A stretch of 64,000 nt of DNA from Zhengitettix transpicula. Lineage: Eukaryota; Arthropoda; Insecta; Orthoptera; Tetrigidae. Below the pieces are notes generated by a model. That model was given only the letters and a program-made list of their open reading frames with translations. It had not been told where the DNA came from and made no database searches. Location of the stretch: assembly GCA_037074705.1 (NCBI GenBank), contig CM073590.1, positions 165,104,746 to 165,168,745 of the forward strand. Direction: 5' to 3'. Each line of letters starts with the position of its first letter. Position 1 is the stretch's first letter. The position numbers and the translations under genes are program-made. Below are positions 1 through 9,400 of the stretch, in pieces.

Positions 1-110
1 GAAACGTTGTGTGGTATTTATATTACCTATTTTTGTCTGTATTGGCTATCTTTCTTATTCATTATTTTCTATCAGACGTAAATTATTTTCATTTTAAATA
101 TATCTATAGT
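1..110. repeat. Foldback family F, right arm cut by window edge (locus 1)
   Basis: The window opens at GAAACGTTGTGTGGTATTTA and continues through blocks also seen at 51650-51745 (TTCTTATTCATTATTTT, ATCAGACGTAAATT). The left part lies outside the window. Confidence 0.7.
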
Positions 111-539
111 TCATGCTAAAAAATGTGTGTGAGCATTATTTGATCATGAGATGAAATTTAATGAACACATTACCAAAATTGAAACTTCATCTTCACTTTT
201 GTAATAAATAACTACTTAAATTCAAATGCTACTAGGAAGATCAGACGAAGCTTCAATCATAGTTCAGAAAAAAAATTCATTTGCAACTTTTCAAACGAAC
301 TAGGTACCGTTTCGTGATATAATCTTGTAAGTTAAGAAACTGCGATAGTATTTATTTATACTATGATGTGTACACAAGCACGATAACTGAATTGGGAGTT
401 ATTTATTTTATTATTTATGTATTTTAATTTATTTTACAAAAAAAATATCGTGAGCAATCAATATTCTTGGATTCAATTTGTCAGGGTCAATACTCGCTTC
501 TCAGATAGTTAGGGAAAGGGAAACAACACCACCGAACCT
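111..539. other. No recognised feature
   Basis: AT-rich sequence with stops in all frames. I see nothing here. Confidence 0.5.
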
Positions 540-1290
540 CCATTTGTGTGAATTAAAATATTATTAGACTGACGAGGACAATCCTTGGTCACAAGATTGT
601 AGCACGTTCAGAAATACACCACCAAAATGGCACCGTCGCGGTCGTGTATTCACGCGCCCATGAAATTTACTTTGTGAATCCCTGAGAGGCTGAGACTCAT
701 TATAATATTGAGATTTGTGGGGGCACAAATCTGTTTCCTATTGGCTAAGATCAGCTGAATCCAAGGTGGAATTTCGGCAAACCGAGTTGTAAAGGTAACT
801 TGCAGAAGAATCAGGAGTTAGTTTTTAGTTTGCAAGTGAGTTTTGAAACAGGAATTCGTGAGTTTTTGTATGTATTAAGTTGTGTTTCGTAGAGTGAGTT
901 TTTGGGAAGTTCTGGAAGTTGTGGAGAAGTTAGTTTCCAGAAGTTTTATTAAGTAAGAGAAGTTTGCTTTGTCCTGCCGACGAGAACAAGCAGGCCAGCT
1001 GAGAGATCATTTTCTGGGAAAGGTGGCACCTCATACGAGAGTTTGCAGATTCCTTCGAGCTACCTCTTATCTGCTCGTCTCTGGGTAGTAATGTACTCTG
1101 ACGATAATCTCATCAAAGTTGGTTCTTGTAAGCCATATTACCACCGTATTTTTCTCATCAACCCCTGTTTTTTTGTTCTGTAGTTGGCATTTCAGTTGAT
1201 AATAATGGGAGGAAGTTAATGTCCTTTTTGTGTGTGTTAATAAAATATAAATGTTTAATTAATTTCACCCTGTCCTACGATTAAATGTTT
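540..1290 (+). other. GC-richer non-coding block, possible LTR or old transcript end
   Basis: This block has a more balanced base composition than its surroundings and no long open frame. It contains GTGAGTTTT-type near repeats around 830-900 and an AATAAAATATAA stretch near 1240 that could be a plus-strand polyadenylation signal. I found neither terminal TG/CA repeats with a target duplication nor a primer-binding site, so the LTR reading is weak. Confidence 0.25.
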
Positions 1291-1639
1291 TCGGAGTTAA
1301 ATAACTACGTAAATAAATTTAAATATCTTAAACATAAGTGAGTATATAAAATAAATAAAGTAATCCATTTATTGATCACAATTATAAATTGACATCCTGC
1401 ATATTAAAATATTCCTTCTTTCAAACGTATGAGAAAACTTAATGATAATAAAATTAATAATAAACCTGTTAATAGTGATATATCTAGTTATTTTTATGAA
1501 TAAATTGAGGACAAATGTTTCGTATATATATTAAAAGGACATACACCATCGTATAATAACTGTACATACACATAAAATAATCCTGAATAAAGTCTTCTCG
1601 GACTTCTAACCTCTACACCGAGAGATATCTTATATTAAA

Positions 1640-2262
1640 TTAAATATATAATAAAAAAGGATGTATATTTGCATGTATGTATGTATGTATGTATGTATGT
1701 ATTTACGTTAATTTCTATACAAATTTAAAAGCGTGGATAGATTGCAACAAAAATTGGTACACAAATTCTTCAAAACACGAAAAACGGTTCTGTGAGGGTG
1801 AGAAACGCCTAGCATACATGTGGAAAGAATTATAATTAAAAACCGTGATCATTAAATATTAAATTACTGCGCGCCAAGAGACAATGACGTCACGCGAGAG
1901 AAAGACGTTACTACGCAACGAACAAAGGAAATATCTCCTTTATTAGGAATGAAACAAAGCAGAAATATTTTTTTTAAATAAAAAGTATAATTTTATACAG
2001 CAATATTCCATCGAATGATAATAAAGAAGAATACGAATTACTTTACCATCCTTGGAGGAAAATGTAAGTTAATTTTCGCGCTGTATTAGTTCTGAGTCTA
2101 GCTAACAATTTCATCAATGTAATATTTCGTAATGTATGAAGACTGAGTGACGATTATATCCTGAAATACTCGAGGAATATATTTAAGTATTCAATTAAAT
2201 ACTTTTTCGAGTTTATATAAATAAGTACACGAGCAACGCCGGGCACCTAGCTAGTATTAAAA
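1640..2262 (-). repeat. ACTAGCT-type dispersed repeat (copy 1)
   Basis: On the minus strand this begins ACTAGCTAGGTGCCCGGCGT at 2262 and ends in an ACAT/ATGT microsatellite (1673-1702) followed by A/T-rich sequence. A second, diverged copy is at 16283-16975. Repeats that begin with this kind of sequence and end in a simple repeat are common in arthropod genomes; the class (LINE tail or other non-autonomous element) cannot be settled. Confidence 0.55.
1673..1702. repeat. (ATGT)n microsatellite
   Basis: About seven ATGT units at the 3' end of the ACTAGCT-type repeat. Confidence 0.9.
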
Positions 2263-3262
2263 TAATCTTCTAGTTAGATTGTAGAAACGTAAATAATTTT
2301 GAAATAATAGATTTTAATGAAGCCTTATTCATAGAAAATGTTAAATGTCTGAATGTTTTACAATTTACCAATCAATTTTTTTACAGCTTAATTTAAATAT
2401 TAAGGGAGCAAAAATCTCATCGATTTTTGTAACTAATTTTTTTTAACTGTTCACGTTTTCCCAGAAGTTGTTTTGGTAAGTTATTCTCATAGCTAATAAA
2501 TAATTAATACTTACAACTGAGTGCTCACTTTCCTCGAAGTTGCTACTGATATCGACTGTACGTGGTCTGCCAGTGTCGGTTGCCTTATCTCAGCTTGTGC
2601 TCGAAAGCTTAAACTATTTTATGAGTTCATCGTGTATACCAGAAGGTTGTGGAAAGAAAAAAATGGTTGTTTCTATAGAATCCAGCGTCCGTTTCGTATA
2701 GAATATTGGGACTAAAATATTTACTAATGAAAGAGCGCTAAAGTATAATAATAATCGTTAAACTGAATACGTCTAGTTGCACTTAAGAATGAAAATCTTT
2801 GTTATCTATATGGCGAAATAAAAAATTTACTCTTTATGTGTTTTAAAAAATATTATTCATATAAATATTATTTGACAATGAGTATAGTATACAATAATTA
2901 CATACAAGTTTAAGCTGCCGTGCAAAAACACGGATCTTATACACATTATTTATATTATGCAGGTATAACTTGCGTTCAATATTTAACATCTCTCTCTCAA
3001 CGGTCAACATTGAGAAATATTAATAAATAGTTTTGCTAATTCACATAAAAAATGTTTTGTCAGGCTCACTGAACACTTGACGTTCACAATCTTGTAGTAT
3101 CTCAAAAAATCTATGCAACAGCTTACACTTCACAGGGATATACGAATACTTATATTTGGTATTATCACTATCTTCCGACTCTTCAAGTCTATCTGAAAAC
3201 TTCTCAGATGATTATTGTTTGGTTGGGATAATCCCCAAGGATCACACGTGCGGCTGCCTTGT
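2263..3262. other. Downstream flank of transporter, including its 3' untranslated region
   Basis: AT-rich sequence after the minus-strand stop codon. The transcript end is not evident. A 64-codon open frame at 2521-2715 on plus has no recognisable motif and I treat it as chance. Confidence 0.4.
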
Positions 3263-3495
3263 CTATGAATATGTGGCGATTATGTCGAGAATGCTGGTGT
3301 AGGATCCAATGAGAAGAGCGAAAATGGAGAAGAGTCCAATGAAAACGTTGCGACCGTGGTGTAACCAGGACGCAGATTCATAGTGCGTGAAACTGTCTAT
3401 GAGAGCAGGCACCAGGAGACCCAACGTCGAGGCGAACAAAGATCCCACCAGGCCAATGATTGGTTGAAGATCTGGCACTGCTACGGAAACCAGTA
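3263..3495 (-). CDS. Transporter exon 10 (residues 385-461, membrane segments 10-11, stop)
   Basis: This 233-base terminal coding exon follows the acceptor TTTGCAG. It encodes SVAVPDLQPIIGLVGSLFAS, a helix ending VPALID, and a last helix ending SILDIIATYS before the stop at 3265-3263. The 3' untranslated region must continue towards lower coordinates; I see no unambiguous minus-strand AATAAA close by. Confidence 0.94.
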
Positions 3496-6400
3496 CTGCA
3501 AACAAGTCAAAATACACATAAATAATTTTCATATAATACTTTTAAGGGTGGGAGACATGTTCAAATTAAACGAGTTTTTGGTTTGCCAGATTGTATTGTT
3601 TATTAGCGTCAGCGAGTTTTCATTAAATAATTCGTGGGGAGAAAATGCTTGCGAAGAACTATAACTCGATTCCTTAACGTGTTGGTTAAATTGTAATAGT
3701 AGTTCCAATTTTAGCCATTTTGAGTTCTTGCATATTGTAAACCGCGAACAGTGAGACTTTTCCTCTTAATTCGATATCAAATCGCCACATTGTTTCAGAT
3801 TGTGCAGGAAAATTTTTTGCTGAATCTCATATATGAATAAATTAGGGTTACCATGCGTAATTATTACCGGGGTGCAAATTGGTACGACTGGAATTTTACT
3901 GTTAAATTTAAATCTGTCGTCCACTTACAAAAACACAATTATACACTAATTATTGTGGTGTAAGTGATAGGCATTAACCCTCTGTATGACGATTCCCGCC
4001 AACACACAGCCAACTAAGTGAGGAATACGATTAAGATTAAGGATATTCTTCCTACAACCCAGATTTCCCCACATGCTTTATAACATTTTTGTCTGGTTGT
4101 AGCGAGACATTCGTGTAGATCGCTTTCTCTGATCGGACGAAGTCACGTGTGACTGGTAAAAGATCTGGATCAGTAGCCTGCCCTTCGGTTCGCGGAGGAA
4201 TAAATACTAAGTTTTGGAGAATGTTTGGGGTTAATAGCTGTAATACTCCATCAAGTTTGATTTGATTTCCCCTTATGTGATTCTGTGCAACGAGTAAGTT
4301 GTAGAAAAGTGCACTGTTATGTCGGAGTCCTCGTACTACATTTTAAGAAAACAAATACACAACTATCGAAAGCATATAAAAAGTAAAACTGAATGACTGA
4401 AGAAATAAATATGGAGATAAAGCATGCCATAAAATGGTGACCATGTATATTTACCAGTGACAAGAACAGCAGAAACTCGGAAGGATGTTTCAGCGACCTG
4501 TTTCCAAGAAGCAGCAACCCGCTTGTCCAGGAAACGAACGACGATTTCTGTAGGGACGTAAAACTGAAGGCCGTATGTAAATATGGTAGCAATGGCCATT
4601 AGAAGCTTCACGACCTGAGCAAGCCTGTTAAAATTTACGATCCATTACAAATGTGTTAAGGAAATGTAGGTCTGGTTTATATGAAAGGTTACTTACCAAT
4701 ATTTCTTTGGTTTATTATTTTATGTGAAATAATTGTATATTTAATTAATTTTTATGATTTCTTGATTACCAACTTATTTAACTACACATTGTATTTGCGG
4801 ATTATACGCATACAGTACTTTATAAGTTATGCAAATTCTATAAGTTACAATGAAATGGCACATGGTAAAGAGTCATCTGTTCAAAGCGAACCACAGATTG
4901 ATTCACTTTGAAAACAATGAAGTGAAATTAAGTGAAACGAAAACATTGTATTGTCATCTGACGTCATGACTTTTCGCCTTGATTCATTGTTTAAGAAATA
5001 TGTGAATTTTCTGTTTTCTATTGGACATTCCACCATGATCTTATTTAAAAAAAAATTTAACATTTAATTCTAGATGTCATATGAATGAAACAGAAAAGTA
5101 TTTTTGCACTATAGAATGAAAGCTGATAAGATCACTATCATTGTACTACAATTATTTCAATTTGCACATAAATTCTAGAACATGATTTTCTAATAATTAA
5201 AGTGTTGCTTCGTGAAAAAGTTCTCTTTCATGAACGAAATTCAGTGGCGGCCGCTTCCAAACTTCACAGCTATAGCATATCACCCCCTAGTTTTTGGAAT
5301 GCTGTTAAAATGCAATTTTTACTCACGTTTCATCGGTTGGCAAGTTTAGCGTAATGCTGCTTTCAGTTCCTTCTCCGAACTTGAGGTACCCAAAGAAACC
5401 GATGACAGTGTAAAGAGCAACAACGATGCCCATGGCGATGTTGAGAACTCCGGGACAACCAAGAAAATGGGTTGGTTTCTTCATGCTGTTTTCCACGGGT
5501 AACACCTGTAAAAGATCAAATTATAATTACAGTGGCGTTATTTCCATTTGGCAAACTGGTAGGTATTATGACTTTAGACAAAAGAAAAATAAAGTCTGAT
5601 GCTGCAAATAGGACCTATTTTCTGTGCTGTGTTGCACGGTTAAAGGTTTTGATCTTGAAATGCATCCTTACGAGTTGACATATTACTAGTACAGTAGATT
5701 GAACCACTCTGGGACTGTGGGTGAGCAGTTTAATGTAATCTTGTCTCTACGACGGAAAAGTCAGATACGAAAAGATATCGGTTGGCAATAGAGATCAAAT
5801 GCCAATGGAGGAATACAACGATAAATTTGTGTCCTGTAGCCTAAAAATACCAAAAAACGACCGAGCTCTGAGCAGTCTAACCGATGGCGATATAACGAAA
5901 TGTTTGAGCAGTGTATTGCACTAGTTCGTTAACTCTGAAGGCAATCACCTGTAACGCGTGTATTTAGGTTTAAGTTTTTCTTTGTCTCGGAAGTGTTGTT
6001 TGCTGTGGTCTTGATAATTCGAAACCGTGTACGTGCGTGGGGGTGGAGGAGATAAATATTTCCATCCAAGTAATTTCGTGTCCTGTCTCGATTGTTGGCC
6101 TCAACATGACAATGGTTAGCCATTGTTGACTACGGAACTGCAGCTCCGTGCTATAAATTTTGTGAAAATGAAAGAATCAGTAAAACTGACGAAGTTTTCT
6201 AACAATGAAAAAAGTAAAAGAATGGGAGGATATAAGGGAGGAGATAAGCTTTTGAAATGACAGTTGCTCTGCGCTCACCGAAGCTGGTGGATGTGATTAA
6301 GAGAGGCTCCGTAAAGTTGTTGTCTCTGATATAGTTCGAGGCAGAATCGTCGTGAGAAAGGGGCCACAATTTGTTAGTGAAGAGTTCTCAGAATAGCACC

Positions 6401-9400
6401 ACTCAATTTAGTACGACGGCTTGCCAGCATTCAATCCCGGAGGCCGACGCCTTAGCCAGTGATCAACCCCTGAGTCGACGCCAGTACGTCGGTACGAGAG
6501 CTACAGCAGGCAACACAATCCAGAATAGCAATACGCATTTGGTACGGGCAGCAGATCTCTTCTATGTAAAAACCACAGGTGCCTGAGATAAGAGTTTTCA
6601 TGTTCAACTTTAATAAACTTATATAAAATTTCTTTATTCGTCAAATATTTAATTTGATTTAACGTAAAAACCCAGCCCACAAAAATAATTCTTTACACAC
6701 CAATAATTAGTCATATCAGATGAATAATTTACAGCATCAGTATCAATAAATAGTATTCACACCGGTTTTGCATATTTATATTTAAACGCAACGTTTCAAC
6801 GACTAAAATCTCGGTCGTCATCTTCTACTACACCGGGAAAGACTTCAATCTTTGAGCATCAGTATCGCTATTTTTCAGTCAATCTGTTTTTGTTGTGGTA
6901 GTTAATCCACAGATTGGGTTGATGGAGTTTTTCCATGCTTACCTATCCTGTGCTTGTCTTCTCATAATTATTGCAGCCCACACCCATAGTGATTTGCTTA
7001 ATATATTTTAGCCTTGGTGTCCCTCTTCTATTCATACCCCCACACACTAATACTAATTTAACGAGACCGTCGTATCTCAAATTGTGGTCTATTAATCCAT
7101 CCCTTCTTTAGTCAATGTCCTCCATAATGTACTATCCTCACCAATCCTGTCAGCCACCGCACAATAAGATATTAAAATGGAGAAGAAGAAGTGGATAAGT
7201 TTCTTACCACGCCGATTCCTTCTACTGCGAAGATGACGGTGCTGAAGAAATGGGGAAGCTTTTCTACAGAGACGAAGTTGTTCCTTTCAGAGGGCGAAGG
7301 CAAATCGCGGAACATGTAGTACAGCGTAATTCCGAAGCTGACGCTGATGAGGGCATTGGCCATGGTGGAGAACGGAACCAAGAATTTCAGACTGCGGATC
7401 TGGCCCATAGCGATCAAGGCGGGAGCTAGAGCTAGAATGTAGTAACGAATGTTGAAATTCGCAGTGTCTGGATAGTAGAAGATGCAGACCTGTAATAAAT
7501 AAGAAAAAATTAGTATGACTGTTTTCAACTAAATTGTATATTTTCTGAAAACAGTAACATTATTTTTATACTTTTGTTTGTAAAATTTTTTATGTTTAAG
7601 AGTTTATTGTCCCACCATTAAAATGAATTCATTTCCTCATCCAGTGACGTACGATAGCCCTTGCGCATTATAAAGAATTTCAACGTAATCTTTCATGCTA
7701 GCGTAGTGTGCGTGAGATAAGCGGTGTGGCTTTTGGCGTTACATATTTACAATTGTTATTATTAATAATTAATTATAATATAACAATTACAGCCGTAAAT
7801 CACGATGTTCAACTGAAATATATGATTCTCAAATGACTGAGACGATCTACTGCTACGAGAATAGTCATCACAGTTTCTCTGTTATAAAGTGACACTGATA
7901 TTACGCCGATTTTCTTTGATGAATTACCTTACAGAAAAAACCATTTCCATTAACATATTTATTTATTTTAATTTCTACTTTAACTTTCTATCTTGATGAC
8001 CATTAGTGTGAGAAAAGTGCTCATAGATGAACGTTTTTCAGAAGTGATAGATTAAGAAGAGTTCTATAGATATGATCCACAAGATTTAAAGTTCCAGAAA
8101 AAATTAAAATTAATAAATATAGTGTGACCAGAAAAACATCTGTGACAATTATTGAACTGATATAACGGAAAACGTTTTACTTCAATGATATTTTATTTGA
8201 ATTCTTCATAAGCTGATTAAATGCCATGAAGTGAGATGTGCAGCGATGCGGTTACGGACATTATTAAGAAATCCTTATAAAACTATCCCCTGGATTCTAT
8301 TCATTCCATTGAATTTAGCTTAGTTCTAATTGTAACTGACATTCAAAATTAAATTGTAAATAGATATATTAACAAAAAGTTCAACAACACTGCGTTTCTT
8401 CCTGAATCCGTGGATTTAATGTGGTGTGCACTAAAATTAACAAAGTATTTGCTTAACATTTGGATACAACATTTTTCCCATTTCCTTCACGTAGCAATAG
8501 CATTTACGCGCAGTTGTGATAAAATTATGTAATATTAATTTTATATACTGATTTACTGTCATTCGTTATTTATCGTCGTAAACAATAGTATTATAAAGAT
8601 TTTTTGGTGATTGGACCTAACGGTTTTTTCAAAACTTTCTAACGAAGACCGTGAAGTCACGAAAAGGTTCGCTTTCTCCACGTTTGGGCTCTTTTTCTGC
8701 CTTGCTTTCGTTTTCATTCTCCCGAGGGCCTTCGCAACTCCTCTAAAATGAGACGGAATGTGTAACCCACGGAAACTGGGTTGTACTACTAAATAAAGTA
8801 TTATCTCTGGGTCTGATTGTTGATGCTATGATAGCAGTCGATGAGGTGAATTATTTGAATCGAGTTCAGCGGCAAAATTAAGATCATCTCTAAACTAAGA
8901 AAGGTACTTCCAAAATATGTAGTATTTGTCTGCTCAGATTTTACCCAAATTCAGCAGTTGTTGATTCACACTCTGCGGGTCGCGTCTCTGATTGAAAGAA
9001 ATATTAATTGTTACGAAAAAATTTACTTTTAACGTATAGCTTACCTGCTGAATTGAGAGCGCTATGAAGACAACGTACACACACATCATACTGTAGTACG
9101 TGAGAAGCAATAGGATGTCCACAAAGTTCCTGAAATATAAATACATATCTTTTTTAATATTATTCTACCCCATACCGTTAATTAATAATATGTTGTTCAA
9201 GATTATTAAATTGTACTTAATTAATAATAATTACAATTACAGCTTTGTGCCCGTAAAAGATGGTTATTATTGTATATATATTATTGTATATATCTTCGTC
9301 GACTTAATGTTTTACAATGGCGTGTTGATATTCAGAGCAATAATAGTCGGGTTTTCCGTTGCCATACGACGAAGAGTCAGAATTTTAAACTCGAAGAAAA

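Noticed and set aside
5244..5260. CAGTGGCGGCCGC, which resembles the hAT terminus at 25807.
   Set aside because: The match is only about 10 bases, with no partner end or 8-bp duplication nearby.
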